DNA of 64,000 bases from assembly GCA_013822685.1 (NCBI GenBank), contig PNKV01000002.1, forward strand, positions 328,231 to 392,230, given 5' to 3'. Positions 26,101 through 35,071 of the stretch are shown in pieces (within the stretch, counting starts at the first letter, position 1; each line of letters opens with the position of its first letter). This stretch comes from Leptothrix sp. (in: b-proteobacteria) (lineage in GTDB: Bacteria; Pseudomonadota; Gammaproteobacteria; Burkholderiales; Burkholderiaceae_C). The position numbers and the translations under genes were made by a program. Below the pieces are notes generated by a model that was not told where the DNA came from, did not search any database, and saw only the letters and a program-made list of their open reading frames with translations.

Positions 26101-27122
26101 CCCAGGTCATGGCGCAGTTGCTCATAGCGGTAGCGTTGGTGCGGGCGCAGGGCGCGCAAGGCAGCCGCGGCCTGTTGGGCCAGGGCATAGATGCTGCGGG
26201 CTGGCTCCACCTTCAAGCGCAAGGGCACGATGTTCATGGCCATGCAAGGCACGGACAGCGCCACGGAGCCAAGCCGGTTCATCACGGGCAGGCCCAATGT
26301 GATGTCTGCCTGCCCAGTGCGCTGGTACAGCCACGCGGCCACTGACGCCAACATCCAGGCGGCCCAGTCCAGCTTGGCTGCGTCTGACACCTGGCGGCAT
26401 TTCTCAAATGCATTGGAGCTCAAGCCGCCAGCGCAACGTCGCACGCTGTGGGCGATGGCAGCGGGAGGCGCCAGCGTGACGGGTGCGGGCGCGTCTGCCA
26501 ACCGCGCTTGCCAGAAGGCGAGGTCGCGTTGGGCGTTGGGCGAACCCTGGTAGAGCAGATCCTCTTCCACCACGCGGTCCAATGCCCAGGCAGGCTGGGC
26601 TGGCGCAAGGCCTGCCATCCTGGCGCTGTAGTTGGCGGCCACACTTTGGGCGAGCAAGGCGTAGCCAAAGCCATCCAGCGCCACATGGTGAACGCGCAGA
26701 AACCACAAGTGCCGGTCTGCCGACAGTTGCAGCAAGGCGGTGGCAAACAAGGGCCCTTGTTCAAGGCTGACTGCCTGTGTGAGTTGGGCCCGCATCCAGC
26801 TTTTTGCGCAAGCCCAGGGATCGGCCTCGTGCGACAGATCCATTCGGTTCAATGGCCAATCGGCTTGGCGCTCCAGCCTTTGCCACACGGCTTGCCCATC
26901 GTGCGTGAAGCGCATGTGCAGCGAATCGCAGGCGGTGAGCACGTCGCGCAGGGCGGCTTCAAAAGCAGCGGTGTCCAAGGCGCCCGTGATCTCCACCGCC
27001 TCGGCGGTCAAATAGGCGGGGCTGGCAGGGTCCAGGTGCTGGCCCATCCAGATGCCATGCTGTGCGGCGGTGAGCGGCAACAGCGTGGTGTGCAGGCCCG
27101 GGTCTTTGTCAGCGGCACCCAT
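23178..27122 (-). CDS. Non-ribosomal peptide synthetase, C-A-T-TE (EntF-like architecture)
   Basis: A 1314-residue single-module synthetase. Condensation domain about 10-440, catalytic HHVALDG at 145-151. Adenylation domain about 460-950, with YIIYTSGSTGQPNG near 610 and NTYGPTETTV near 755. Carrier domain about 965-1040, phosphopantetheine Ser1000 in FFMLGGKSLQ. Thioesterase about 1055-1310, Ser1134 in LGWSSGG, Asp1161 and a late His in DSTHSGM. Aligned on GrsA-Phe, the pocket residues read D658, A659, E662, D701, I729, G731, T756, V764, I765. Serine-type EntF codes start D-V-W-H, so serine is unlikely; the pattern recalls codes for Lys or Orn. It should condense EntB-bound dihydroxybenzoate with that amino acid. 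There is no epimerase or reductase domain. One base separates it from entB. Confidence 0.93.
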   Translation of the reverse strand: MGAADKDPGLHTTLLPLTAAQHGIWMGQHLDPASPAYLTAEAVEITGALDTAAFEAALRDVLTACDSLHMRFTHDGQAVWQRLERQADWPLNRMDLSHEADPWACAKSWMRAQLTQAVSLEQGPLFATALLQLSADRHLWFLRVHHVALDGFGYALLAQSVAANYSARMAGLAPAQPAWALDRVVEEDLLYQGSPNAQRDLAFWQARLADAPAPVTLAPPAAIAHSVRRCAGGLSSNAFEKCRQVSDAAKLDWAAWMLASVAAWLYQRTGQADITLGLPVMNRLGSVALSVPCMAMNIVPLRLKVEPARSIYALAQQAAAALRALRPHQRYRYEQLRHDLGRVGGQKRLFGPVVNLMPFDRPLQFGGLMALSHPLSAGPVEDLSITAVPSIRGLRLDLEANPNAYDDQALAQHRDTLLATIVQLTDHPDTPLCDVLGPAHGSQALKVTALLSGGPLPGPAVPVLEAWTNWVQKSPQHPALQQDGVVLSHGELLAQVQSMAGRLVAHGVRPGHRVALLLPREPRTVVALLAVLWAGACYVPLDPDGPAARRAMVITDSQASLILTLEAHAGPVRERHPDLNVLCLDGDQAGKPFAPLTQAAEADPDALAYIIYTSGSTGQPNGVMVGRAALAHFVAGATARYQFTSADRMLQFSPLHFDASVEEIFLPLTNGATLVLRTDAMLDSMPALMAACEAQAISVLDLPTAFWHELAYSVGHGDALLASPIRLVIIGGEAALAERVTRWRRSVPEHVVLLNTYGPTETTVICTTATLSGPGALPIHEGEAVPIGTPLPGVDIAVVDDELCVIGPALAHGYQGRDELTARRFIKLDTLPGQPRAYRTGDRVQLGQDGQLRYLGRLDDEFKLSGHRIDPAEVETALLSLAGIREAAVIGQTSAQGTKRLVAFLVSDQHADPAILRTALADRLPAPAVPSFYVFMPRLPRNANNKINRNALRDHDTSDSPAAAVVATPFEQAIIAVWQDVLGNIHITPDDDFFMLGGKSLQAIQVATRLGVALQRAVPVSLLFRHPSAASLAQALAAPVGHQPPPAAAGHELAPLLTIQGGEGPALFCVHPAEGLSWCYFGLSRQLPDMPIIGLQARGITGDAPASFSAMVTDYLGLIREAQPHGPYHLLGWSSGGGIAHALAVRLRQLGEAVSLLAMMDSYPCDIWKDKPEPQERDALEAVLDVIGASPQGPDGQPLSEEALRDKLRQPGSSLAGFEPARLQRLTEMALHSMKLYRDADHQVFDGDLLFFHAARRPAHAPDWLGWTPYVSGAMQRVDIDSTHSGMSQPAPLSHVGRVLAEHITPLASHRSTS

Positions 27123-27123
27123 G

Positions 27124-28014
27124 TCAGGCCCCTTCTCGCGGGGCAGACAACAAGGGCCACCAGGCTTGCAAAGTGGCTTGTTCTGCCAGGGCGATGAAGG
27201 TGATGCGGGCGTCGAGCGCGCGCCAGCGCTCCACCAGTGACATCAAGCGGATGGAGTCCAGCCCCATGTCTAGCAGGTTGTCATCAAGCCGCAGATCGGA
27301 GGCCGGCATTTCCAGCAGGGTGGCGACCTCCTCGCGCAAGGCGTCCAGGCTAAGCGACAAGCTGCCCTTGGCTTGGCGCGGCGCCAAGGCCTGGATGATC
27401 TGTTCGGTGCCCAGCACCATGCCGCAGCGTTGGCTCACGTAGTTCACCGCCATGTCGTGTTGCTCGGCCGAAAAATCGGCCACTGCATCGCCCACGAAGA
27501 AGGGCTGGATGTCGTTCATGAAGGCGTCTGCGGTGGTCAGCATGCAGCCGATGTGGGCGTACACGCCACACACCATCAACTGGTCGCGCCCTTGGGCCTG
27601 CATGCGTTCGCGCAGGTCACTGCGCACAAACGCGCTGTAGCGCCATTTGGTCAGCACCACGTCTTGCTCACGAGGCGCCAAGGGCTGCACCACCGGCACG
27701 CGATCGGGCTGGGCTGTGATGCCGGGGCCCCACCAATCTTGAAGCAGGCCGCGTTGCGCCGCCGATTGCTCGCCAGGCTGGGCGGTGTAAACCACCGGCA
27801 CATGGGCTGCGTCGCAGGCCTGGCGCAGGCGCGCGATGTGGTCGATCAAAGTGGGCACCGGCGCCGCTGATGCGTCAAAGAAGTCCATGAAGTAGGACTG
27901 CATGTCATGGATCAACAGCACGGCGCGTTTGGGATCAAGGCTCCAGGCCACCCGGTTGGAGGGCAGGGCCGTGGCTTGGGGCATGGGGTAGGTGGCGATC
28001 TTCGGGATGCTCAT
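27124..28014 (-). CDS. entB: Isochorismatase / aryl carrier protein
   Basis: A 296-residue bifunctional protein. The isochorismatase domain (about 1-210) hydrolyses isochorismate to 2,3-dihydro-2,3-dihydroxybenzoate: [10 protein letters not shown] holds the catalytic Asp37, LTKWRYSAF Lys123 and [18 protein letters not shown] the cis-peptide and Cys region. The aryl carrier domain (about 218-290) has the attachment Ser254 in [10 protein letters not shown] and receives dihydroxybenzoate from EntE. No phosphopantetheinyl transferase gene is present in the window, so the activating enzyme must be encoded elsewhere. The ATG overlaps the entE stop by four bases. Confidence 0.95.
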   Translation of the reverse strand: MSIPKIATYPMPQATALPSNRVAWSLDPKRAVLLIHDMQSYFMDFFDASAAPVPTLIDHIARLRQACDAAHVPVVYTAQPGEQSAAQRGLLQDWWGPGITAQPDRVPVVQPLAPREQDVVLTKWRYSAFVRSDLRERMQAQGRDQLMVCGVYAHIGCMLTTADAFMNDIQPFFVGDAVADFSAEQHDMAVNYVSQRCGMVLGTEQIIQALAPRQAKGSLSLSLDALREEVATLLEMPASDLRLDDNLLDMGLDSIRLMSLVERWRALDARITFIALAEQATLQAWWPLLSAPREGA

Positions 28015-29639
28015 GGGGTCGTGGCTTGAATGACGGGGGCGGTTCGTTCTCGCAGCAGGCGCTTGTTGACCTTGCCGACGCCGGTTTTGGGGAACTGGTC
28101 CACGAACAGGATGCGGTCGGGGATCTTGTATTGAGCGATGCCGCGCTCGCGCAGAAAGCGAACGAGTTCAATGGGGCGGGGCGCGTCACCACGGGCCACG
28201 ATGAAGGCACAGGTCTTCTCGCCCAGGTAGGCGTCGGGCATGGCGACCAGGGCCGCGTCGTGCACCGAGGGGTGCGCCAGCAGGTGGTTCTCGACCTCTT
28301 CGGCGGCCACCTTGTCGCCACCCCGGTTGATCTGGTCCTTGGCGCGGCCTTCCACAATCAGGTGTCCGGACGGCAGGCGCCGCACCAGGTCACCAGTGCG
28401 GTAGTAGCCGTCGATCGTGAAGGCGCGCGCATTGTGTTCGGGCGCGCGGTAGTAGCCGCGGATGGTGTACGGGCCGCGCGTCAGCAGGTGGCCCACTTCG
28501 CCAGGCAAGACATCACGGTCCTCGTCGTCCACCACACGCACTTCGTCGTCGGGTGAGATGGCGCGGCCTTGGGTGTTCATCACCAGCTCATCCGGGTCGT
28601 CGGTGCGCGTGTAGTTGACCAAGCCCTCGGCCATGCCAAACACCTGTTGCAAGGCGCAGCCCAGTTCAGGCTTGACCCGGCGGGCGGCCTCGGCACCAAA
28701 CTTGGCGCCGCCGACCTGCAGCAGTTTCAGGCTGGACAAATCATGAGGGCTAGCGCGGGCCGAATCCAGCCAGACCATGGCCAGAGGGGGCACCAGGGCC
28801 GTGATGGTCACGCGCTCGGCTTCGATCAAGGGAAAGGCGGTGTCAGGGCTGGCCCGGCGGGCCAAGACCACGCAGCCGCCGGCATGGAACACCCCCAGCG
28901 TGCCAGGTGAGCTGAGCGGGAAGTTGTGGGCCACGGGCAGGGCGCACAGATAGACGCTGTCGGGTGTGAGGCCGCAGATGTCGACGCTGGCCCGCACGCT
29001 GTACAGGTAGTCGTCGTGGGTGCGCGGGATCAACTTGGGCAAGCCGGTGCTGCCACCGGACAACTGCAAGAAGGCCACATCGCTCGCCCTGGGGCCAATG
29101 ATGTCTTGTGGTGTGTCGTGCAGGTCGCTGATGGCCACAAACTCTTCGGCTTGGCCCAGCACCAGCACATGCTTGAGCAAGGGCGCTTCACGCATGACCT
29201 CGCGGGCCAGGCTGCGGTAATCAAAGCCACCGTCCACATCCGCGATCACGTAAGCCACCGCATCGGTCATCTGGCAAAAGGCGGTGATCTCGATGCGGCG
29301 ATGGGCGGGCAGTGCGAACACGGGCAGGGCGCCGAGGCGGAACAAGGCAAAGCACACCGTGAAGAACTCGGCCACGTTGGGCAATTGCACCACCACGCAG
29401 TCGCGAGGCCGGATGCCCAAACGGCTGAAGCCTGTGGCCAGTTGGCGGGCTTTCAGGTCAAGCTCCTCATAGGTCCAGCGTCGCGTGCCGCACACCAGTG
29501 CCAAGCTCTGAGGGTGCGCTTGTGCACGGGCCTCGAGCATGGCGCCCAGGGTCTCGCCACGCCAATGGCCAGCGGCGCGGTAGCGTTGGGCAAACTCTTC
29601 GGGCCATGGGGTGAAGTCAGGCAGCAGGAAGTCGCTCAT
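28011..29639 (-). CDS. entE: 2,3-dihydroxybenzoate-AMP ligase
   Basis: A 542-residue stand-alone adenylation enzyme that activates 2,3-dihydroxybenzoate and loads it onto EntB. The phosphate loop is [20 protein letters not shown] (193-211). The aryl pocket shows [12 protein letters not shown], with Asn239 matching the Asn that contacts the catechol hydroxyl in DhbE/EntE. Later motifs are [35 protein letters not shown] and [13 protein letters not shown] with the catalytic Lys. It overlaps entC by four bases upstream and entB by four bases downstream, so the core is tightly coupled. Confidence 0.96.
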   Translation of the reverse strand: MSDFLLPDFTPWPEEFAQRYRAAGHWRGETLGAMLEARAQAHPQSLALVCGTRRWTYEELDLKARQLATGFSRLGIRPRDCVVVQLPNVAEFFTVCFALFRLGALPVFALPAHRRIEITAFCQMTDAVAYVIADVDGGFDYRSLAREVMREAPLLKHVLVLGQAEEFVAISDLHDTPQDIIGPRASDVAFLQLSGGSTGLPKLIPRTHDDYLYSVRASVDICGLTPDSVYLCALPVAHNFPLSSPGTLGVFHAGGCVVLARRASPDTAFPLIEAERVTITALVPPLAMVWLDSARASPHDLSSLKLLQVGGAKFGAEAARRVKPELGCALQQVFGMAEGLVNYTRTDDPDELVMNTQGRAISPDDEVRVVDDEDRDVLPGEVGHLLTRGPYTIRGYYRAPEHNARAFTIDGYYRTGDLVRRLPSGHLIVEGRAKDQINRGGDKVAAEEVENHLLAHPSVHDAALVAMPDAYLGEKTCAFIVARGDAPRPIELVRFLRERGIAQYKIPDRILFVDQFPKTGVGKVNKRLLRERTAPVIQATTP

Positions 29640-30838
29640 GCGGCATCCCCCAGCACGGATTCCAGGTCCATGGCGCGCAACATGGTGCGCAGCTTGGCGG
29701 TGGTCTCGGCCAGCTCAAGCGCGGGCTCCGATCCGGCCACGATGCCAGCGCCTGCATACAGCGTGGCCGACCGGGCGCCCACTTCGGCGCAGCGGATGGT
29801 GACGGCCCATTCGCCGTCACCATCACCATCACACCACCCGACCAGGCCGGTGAACAGGCCACGATCGAAGCCTTCGGCCTGGTTGATGAAGTCACGGGCG
29901 GCCTGGGTGGGTTGCCCGCACACGGCGGGTGTGGGATGCAAGGCCAGGGCCAGCTGCAACGACGTGACCGATGGGTCGATGACCGTGCCGCTGATCTCGG
30001 TGCCCAGGTGCCACATGGTCGACGTGGATACCAGCGAAGGCTGCTCAGGCACGTGCAGTTTGCTGCACAGGGGCCGTAAGGCGCGGGCCACTTCATCGAC
30101 CACCATCGCGTGCTCGCGGTGGTCTTTGGCAGAGCGCAGCAGGCCTTGGGCCCGGCGCATATCCTCGGCCGCATCCGGGCTGCGTGGGATCGACCCTGCC
30201 AAAGGATGCGATGTGACGCGCTGCCCGTGGCGGGCCACCAGCAGCTCTGGGCTGGCGCCGACCAGCGCACGGCGTTCCTCAGGGCTGCCCGGCAAATCGA
30301 TGGCAAAGGTGTAGCCACGCGTGTTGCCTGCCGCCAGTCGGCGCACCAGCGTGGCGACATCAATGCGGGCCTCGATGGTGAGCGAGCGCGACAGCACCAC
30401 CTTGTCCAGGTGGCCGCCGTGCATCTGGGCCAAGGCTTGGGCCACGTGCGCCTGGTAGTCATCCGGCGTGGGGGCAAAGGCCACCTTGCCCACCAATCTG
30501 GGGGCGGGGAGGCTCATCGGTGCGGCGGCAAGCCCTTCAACGCCCCAGCCCCAGACCACGCCTTCGGGAACGGACAGCTGGGCCGGCGCGTCGGGCTGAA
30601 AGGGCACAGCCCCCATCAGCAAAGGGCGCACATGGCCTTCTGCCTTCACACGCCGAAGCAGCTCATGGGCCTGTGCGCACAAAGCGCCATTGGCCGCGGT
30701 GGTGAGCACAGCATGGCGCCCCTGGGCGAGCACGGTGCGATGCGGCGAGGCGAATAGGTTGGCGCCCGGGCGGTACAACCTGAGCAGGTCGCTGGCCTGT
30801 GGCGCGAGCAATGACGGGTCGCGAAGTCGGTCATTCAT
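29636..30838 (-). CDS. entC: Isochorismate synthase
   Basis: A 400-residue chorismate-utilising enzyme that makes isochorismate, the first committed step of 2,3-dihydroxybenzoate synthesis. Features: [10 protein letters not shown] (the K-V-V-L-S-R motif), [31 protein letters not shown] and [11 protein letters not shown] with the catalytic-region residues of the family. The ATG at 30838 follows a CGGAGG site; starts at 30901 would place the leader across the Fur palindrome and are rejected. It is the first gene of the minus-strand operon and is transcribed from the Fur-type promoter. Confidence 0.94.
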   Translation of the reverse strand: MNDRLRDPSLLAPQASDLLRLYRPGANLFASPHRTVLAQGRHAVLTTAANGALCAQAHELLRRVKAEGHVRPLLMGAVPFQPDAPAQLSVPEGVVWGWGVEGLAAAPMSLPAPRLVGKVAFAPTPDDYQAHVAQALAQMHGGHLDKVVLSRSLTIEARIDVATLVRRLAAGNTRGYTFAIDLPGSPEERRALVGASPELLVARHGQRVTSHPLAGSIPRSPDAAEDMRRAQGLLRSAKDHREHAMVVDEVARALRPLCSKLHVPEQPSLVSTSTMWHLGTEISGTVIDPSVTSLQLALALHPTPAVCGQPTQAARDFINQAEGFDRGLFTGLVGWCDGDGDGEWAVTIRCAEVGARSATLYAGAGIVAGSEPALELAETTAKLRTMLRAMDLESVLGDAA

Positions 30839-30872
30839 GGAGGGCCTCCGAACTGGTTTGGGATTTGCACCC

Positions 30873-30901
30873 ATGCTAATCGTATTGCGAATCATTCGCA
30901 A
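30873..30901 (-). promoter_or_regulatory. Promoter of entCEB-NRPS operon, overlapping Fur box
   Basis: Read on the minus strand, TTGCGA (30901-30896) and TAGCAT (30878-30873) are separated by 17 bases, ideal sigma-70 spacing. The -35 element lies inside the Fur-type palindrome, so Fe-Fur should block polymerase. Confidence 0.55.
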
Positions 30902-30902
30902 T
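30884..30902. promoter_or_regulatory. Fur box (perfect 19-bp palindrome)
   Basis: ATTGCGAAT-C-ATTCGCAAT is a perfect inverted repeat around one central base and closely resembles beta-proteobacterial Fur boxes. It lies between entC and the TonB-dependent receptor and overlaps both promoters, so a single site can couple synthesis and uptake to iron starvation. Confidence 0.85.
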
Positions 30903-30913
30903 ACACATATGAT
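30885..30913 (+). promoter_or_regulatory. Promoter of receptor-exporter operon, overlapping Fur box
   Basis: TTGCGA (30885-30890), 17 bases, then TATGAT (30908-30913) make a good sigma-70 promoter 39 bases before the receptor ATG. Its -35 element is the left arm of the Fur-type palindrome. Confidence 0.6.
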
Positions 30914-30951
30914 GAAGGGCTTTAGCCAATTCAGAGAGTCAACCGTCCGCC

Positions 30952-32898
30952 ATGAAGACCACCACGCCCGCTACCCCAGCGCACAAACTGTTGCCATTGA
31001 CCATCGCTTTGTTGTCCGCCTTCCACGGCGCCCAGGCAGATGAAGCGAACAAGGAAGCCACGCTCGATCCGGTCGTGGTCACGGCGCAGCGCGGCAAAGA
31101 CACCAACACCGTGGTTCGCGCCAGCCGCATGGAGGTGGAGCAGGCCTTGAGCTTGCAAGACCTGTTCAAGCAAATGCCCGAAGTCAATATCAGCGGCGGT
31201 GCCCTGTCGACCGTGCAAAAGGTCTATGTGCGGGGCCTGAGTGAGCGAATGCTCAACGTGACGATCGACGGCGCTTCGCAACCTGAAGCCGCTTTCCACC
31301 ACAACGGCCAGATCATGATCGAGCCAGAACTGCTCAAGCGCGTTGAGGTTGAAGCGGGCACGGGTGCGGCCACCGCCGGCCCGGGTGCCTTGGCGGGCGC
31401 ATTGCGCTTCACCACCAAAAGCGCCAACGACCTGCTGCGCCCTGGCGAGAACTTCGGTGCCTTCCTCAAGCAAAGCTACCAAAGCAACGCCGATGGCAAC
31501 AAAACCAGCGGCACGGTCTATGGCAGCTTGAGCGAGCAGATCGACCTGCTGGCCAGCCTGACCTCGCTGGATGCGGGCGAGTATGTGGATGGCCACGGCA
31601 ACCGTGTTCAAAACAGCGCCACCGAGGCCAAGGCTGGCTTCATCAAGCTGGGCTTCACGCCCGCGCAGGGCCACCGCCTGGAGTTGGCCCATGATCGCCA
31701 TGAAGATGAAGGGCTGCGCAGCTTCCGCGCCAACCTGCTGCCCACGGCTTTCAACGCCAGCCAGCGGCAAAAGGCCGAGCGTGAATCCACCACGCTGAAC
31801 TACAACTACAAGCCCGGCAACGCCCTGGTGGACCTGCACGTGGTGACCTTCCTCAACGACAACGCCCTGACCATGGCCAAGGGGAGCCCAGCCCAGGAAG
31901 ACGTGGGTACCCGCAGCCATGGGCTCAACATCAGCAACGTGTCGCGTCTGGGCGACCACAAGCTGACTTATGGCTTTGATTACCGCCATGACAAGGGCTA
32001 TTCGGCGCTGGCCGGTGCGGGATCACCAAACGAGACGGCCAGCGTGAAGGGCGCCTACCTGCAAGATGACCTGGCCCTGACGGACCAATGGCTGCTGGGC
32101 CTGGGTGGCCGGTACGACCAGTACGACTACAAGGCCACTGATGGCCGACAGTCAGACGCCAAGGGCTTTTCACCCAGTGCCAGCCTGGCTTTCAAGCCCG
32201 TGTCGAGCGTGACCCTGAGGCTCAGCCACGCCAGGGCGCTGCGGGGCGTGTGGGTCATCGAGCCCTTCCTGAAACCCCGTTGGGAAACCGCGCCCAACTT
32301 GGCCCCCGAGAAGGCCAGCAACAGCGAGTTCAGCGCGGCGTGGCAGGAAGGCCCTTGGCAGGTCAATGGCGCTGTGTTCCAACAACGCATCAACAACTTC
32401 ATCAGCTTTGGCGAAGATTTTCGCGAGAACGTGGGCGATGTCAGGTCGCGCGGCTATAGCCTGAGTGCCGGCTACAAAGCCGCGCAGTGGTCGGCCAGCC
32501 TGGGCTTGGCCGAAAGCAAACCCCAGCTGAACGGCCAACCGCTGGCCGATGGCGACTCGCTGCTACTGGGCACCACCAGCGGGCGCAACTGGGTCGCGCA
32601 GGTCGATTACCAACTGCCCGGCCACAACCTGAAGTTCGGCTGGACGGGCCGCCTGGTCGAGAAGCTGACCAACGTGCCGGCCGGCACCGGTGCCAAGCCT
32701 GGCTACAACGTGCACGATATCTACACCCAATGGCAGCCCCTGGGCGACAAGCTCAGCCTGACACTGACCATCAAGAACCTGTTTGACCAGTACTACTACG
32801 ATCAAACCAGCTTTGGCTACAACGCCCGCTGGGGCACGGTGGCCAGCCTGCCTGAAGCCGGCCGCGACGTGCGTGTCTCAGCCTCCTGGAAGTTCTGA
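30952..32898 (+). CDS. TonB-dependent catecholate siderophore receptor
   Basis: A 648-residue outer-membrane receptor. The signal peptide is about residues 1-29 (LLPLTIALLSAFHGAQA). A TonB box-like DPVVVTAQRG lies near 39. The plug domain spans about 50-160 (LFKQMPEVNIS; VYVRGLSERMLNVTIDG; VEVEAGTGAATAGPGALAGA). The beta-barrel follows and ends in the outer-membrane signature SWKF with a terminal Phe. Energised by TonB, it should import the ferric form of the siderophore made by the divergent operon; exact ligand specificity is inferred from context only. The MFS gene starts one base after its stop. Confidence 0.93.
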   Translation: MKTTTPATPAHKLLPLTIALLSAFHGAQADEANKEATLDPVVVTAQRGKDTNTVVRASRMEVEQALSLQDLFKQMPEVNISGGALSTVQKVYVRGLSERMLNVTIDGASQPEAAFHHNGQIMIEPELLKRVEVEAGTGAATAGPGALAGALRFTTKSANDLLRPGENFGAFLKQSYQSNADGNKTSGTVYGSLSEQIDLLASLTSLDAGEYVDGHGNRVQNSATEAKAGFIKLGFTPAQGHRLELAHDRHEDEGLRSFRANLLPTAFNASQRQKAERESTTLNYNYKPGNALVDLHVVTFLNDNALTMAKGSPAQEDVGTRSHGLNISNVSRLGDHKLTYGFDYRHDKGYSALAGAGSPNETASVKGAYLQDDLALTDQWLLGLGGRYDQYDYKATDGRQSDAKGFSPSASLAFKPVSSVTLRLSHARALRGVWVIEPFLKPRWETAPNLAPEKASNSEFSAAWQEGPWQVNGAVFQQRINNFISFGEDFRENVGDVRSRGYSLSAGYKAAQWSASLGLAESKPQLNGQPLADGDSLLLGTTSGRNWVAQVDYQLPGHNLKFGWTGRLVEKLTNVPAGTGAKPGYNVHDIYTQWQPLGDKLSLTLTIKNLFDQYYYDQTSFGYNARWGTVASLPEAGRDVRVSASWKF

Positions 32899-32899
32899 A

Positions 32900-34135
32900 A
32901 TGGTGATCGCACTGATCGCTGCCCTGCAGTTCGCCTACATCCTGGACTTCATGATGGTCATGCCGCTGGGGCCTGACCTGAGTAGCGCCCTTGGCTTTGC
33001 GCCCGACCAGTTGGGCTGGTTGAGCGTGGCTTACACACTGGCATCGGTGCTCTCGGGTCTGCTGTGTGTGCGTTGGCTTGACCGCTACCAACGCCGGCCC
33101 GCCTTGCTGGTGGCCATCGCCTTGTTTGGCCTGGCCACACTGGCCACAGTGTGGTGCCATGACCTGCCATCCTTGCTGGCGGCCCGTGCCTTGACCGGCT
33201 TTTTTGGCGGGCCCATGGTGGCCCTGGGCATGGCGGTCATCACCGACATCACGCCACCGGCCAAGCGGGGGCAGGCCATTGGCCAGGTCATGATCGGTTT
33301 CTCGATGGCCGCCATCGCAGGTGTGCCCTTGGCCTTGGAGCTGGCCCGCTGGGGGCAATGGACCACGCCGTTCTATGCGATCACCGTGTGCGCCGTGGTG
33401 CTGTGCCTGGCCGCAGCCCGCTTGCTTCCCCCGCTGGGCGATCACCTGGCTCATCCGCAGCACACCAAGGTGTCCTTGATGAGCTTGTTGAAGCAGCCAC
33501 GTGTTCGCCAGGCTTGCGGGCTTCAAGCCCTCAGCCAGTTCTCGGCCTTCCTGGTCATTCCCAGCTTTGCGGCCTTCTATGTGCTGAACCTGGGCGTGCC
33601 CCGCGATCAACTGGGGCTGCTGTACCTGGCCGGGGGCATCGCGGCTTTGATCACGCTTCAAGGCTTGGGGCGGCTGAGCGATAGGTGGGGCTCATTGCCC
33701 GCCATCGCATTGGCCTCCGTGGGCTTGATCGTGGGGCTGCTTCCATTGCTGGGCGGCTCGGTGTGGTGGCCCGTTTGGTTGCCCTTTGTCATTTTCATGG
33801 CCAGCAACGCTGGGCGCAATGTGGCCTTGGGCGCGGCCACCAGCCAGGTGCCGCAGCCCAACGAGCGGGCGGGATTCATGGCGCTGCAAAGCATGGTTCA
33901 GGACTTGGCCATTGCCTCGGCCGCCATGGTGTCCAGCCTGATGTTGAGCGAAGCCGCAGGCGGGCAGCTCGTGGGCATGGACCGCGTTGGCCTGTTGTCG
34001 ATTGGTTTGGTGGCCGCGCTGTTGTGGCTGTGCACCTCACGCCTGCCCACCGCTGACCAGCCAGCGTTGCTCAACCCGGCGGCCGGCCCGCGACAGGCTC
34101 AGGCAAAGGGCGGCATAGATGGCGGCCACGAATAG
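32900..34135 (+). CDS. MFS transporter, putative siderophore exporter
   Basis: A 411-residue major facilitator protein with about 12 hydrophobic helices. The loop 2-3 motif is seen as LLCVRWLDRYQRRPALL and the motif C-like region as GFSMAAIAGVPLALEL. It starts one base after the receptor stop, with GGAAG upstream, so both share the Fur-controlled promoter. Its place fits export of the siderophore (EntS, or CsbX in Azotobacter, are MFS exporters in catecholate loci), but import of the ferric complex cannot be excluded. The last 99 bases overlap the convergent ABC permease gene, so the C-terminal ~33 residues (ending GGIDGGHE) are encoded antisense to it. Confidence 0.85.
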   Translation: MVIALIAALQFAYILDFMMVMPLGPDLSSALGFAPDQLGWLSVAYTLASVLSGLLCVRWLDRYQRRPALLVAIALFGLATLATVWCHDLPSLLAARALTGFFGGPMVALGMAVITDITPPAKRGQAIGQVMIGFSMAAIAGVPLALELARWGQWTTPFYAITVCAVVLCLAAARLLPPLGDHLAHPQHTKVSLMSLLKQPRVRQACGLQALSQFSAFLVIPSFAAFYVLNLGVPRDQLGLLYLAGGIAALITLQGLGRLSDRWGSLPAIALASVGLIVGLLPLLGGSVWWPVWLPFVIFMASNAGRNVALGAATSQVPQPNERAGFMALQSMVQDLAIASAAMVSSLMLSEAAGGQLVGMDRVGLLSIGLVAALLWLCTSRLPTADQPALLNPAAGPRQAQAKGGIDGGHE

Positions 34136-35071
34136 ATAGCCTTCAAGGTAATAGGGGCGCCACTGCGGGTCTCCGCCCAAGCTCAGGGACAAAGCCCCGG
34201 TCAATTCATGCAGGCTCACCACCATGACCAGCGAAGTGTCCTTGAGCAGGCCGATGGCATGGTTGACCAGCGCTGGCAACACCGCCCGCAGGGCCTGGGG
34301 CAACACCACCAGCCTTTGGGTCTGCCAGCCCGACAGGCCCATCACCTTGGCGGCGTCGAACTGGTCGGATCCCACAGTTTGTAGGCCGCCCCGAACGATC
34401 TCGGCCAGGTAAGCGGCCGAGAACAAGGTCAATGCGATCAACACGCGCCACAGCAGGCTCACCTCGAAGCGGGCAGGGATGATGGCCGGCAGCATGAAGG
34501 CGGCCATGAACAAAACCATCACCAAAGGTACGCCCCGCGTGACCTCGATGAACCCGCTGCAGGCCCAGCGCACCCAAGGCCAACGCGCCCTGCGGCCCAA
34601 GGCCAAGGCGATGCCCAGCGGCAAAGACAGCGCCATGGTCAGGCCCGCCAGGATCAGGGTCAGGGGCAGCCCGCCCCATTGGTCGGACGGCACCACTGGC
34701 AGGCCCAGCGGACCGCCATGCATCAAAACGGCCACGGCCAGTGACACCAAGGCGGTGCCCCACACCAGGCCTTGCAGAGACAAGGCCCAAGGGCGCCAGA
34801 GCAAGGCGCCGGCCCCCAGCAACATCATCAACAGCGCCAGTGAAGGGCGCCATTGCTCGTCGTGGGGATAGCGGCCCAACAGCAGCGGGCGGATCTTCTC
34901 GGTGATGACGCCCCAGCAAGCGCCTGTGCGCTCCAGGGCATGGCAGGCCGCTTCGTCGGGCCTGAACACGGCGTTCAGCACCCCCCAATCCAGCAAGCGC
35001 CAGCCCGCATAGGCCAAGGCCAGCCAGAAGAAAGCCGACACGGCCCGGGAGGTGGCGCTCGTTTTCTTCAT
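34037..35071 (-). CDS. Polar amino-acid ABC permease, AapM/BztC-like
   Basis: A 344-residue inner-membrane permease of the HisM/QM family. Several helices precede the conserved block LPLTLILAGLTMALSLPLGI and the EAA loop AAKVMGLSGWQTQRLVVLPQ. The N-terminal extension with extra helices and a long loop is typical of AapM/BztC rather than of short HisM. A 601-residue frame to 35842 is rejected because its first part is antisense-like filler; the ATG at 35071 shares ATGA with the upstream permease stop. The 3' end overlaps the convergent MFS gene by 99 bases. Confidence 0.9.
   Translation of the reverse strand: MKKTSATSRAVSAFFWLALAYAGWRLLDWGVLNAVFRPDEAACHALERTGACWGVITEKIRPLLLGRYPHDEQWRPSLALLMMLLGAGALLWRPWALSLQGLVWGTALVSLAVAVLMHGGPLGLPVVPSDQWGGLPLTLILAGLTMALSLPLGIALALGRRARWPWVRWACSGFIEVTRGVPLVMVLFMAAFMLPAIIPARFEVSLLWRVLIALTLFSAAYLAEIVRGGLQTVGSDQFDAAKVMGLSGWQTQRLVVLPQALRAVLPALVNHAIGLLKDTSLVMVVSLHELTGALSLSLGGDPQWRPYYLEGYLFVAAIYAALCLSLSRAGRRVEQRWLVSGGQA

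Noticed and set aside
21602..30838. Calling the locus an enterobactin cluster
   Set aside because: EntA, B, C and E match, but the synthetase adenylation pocket is not serine-like and no enterobactin esterase gene is seen, so only a catecholate siderophore is claimed.
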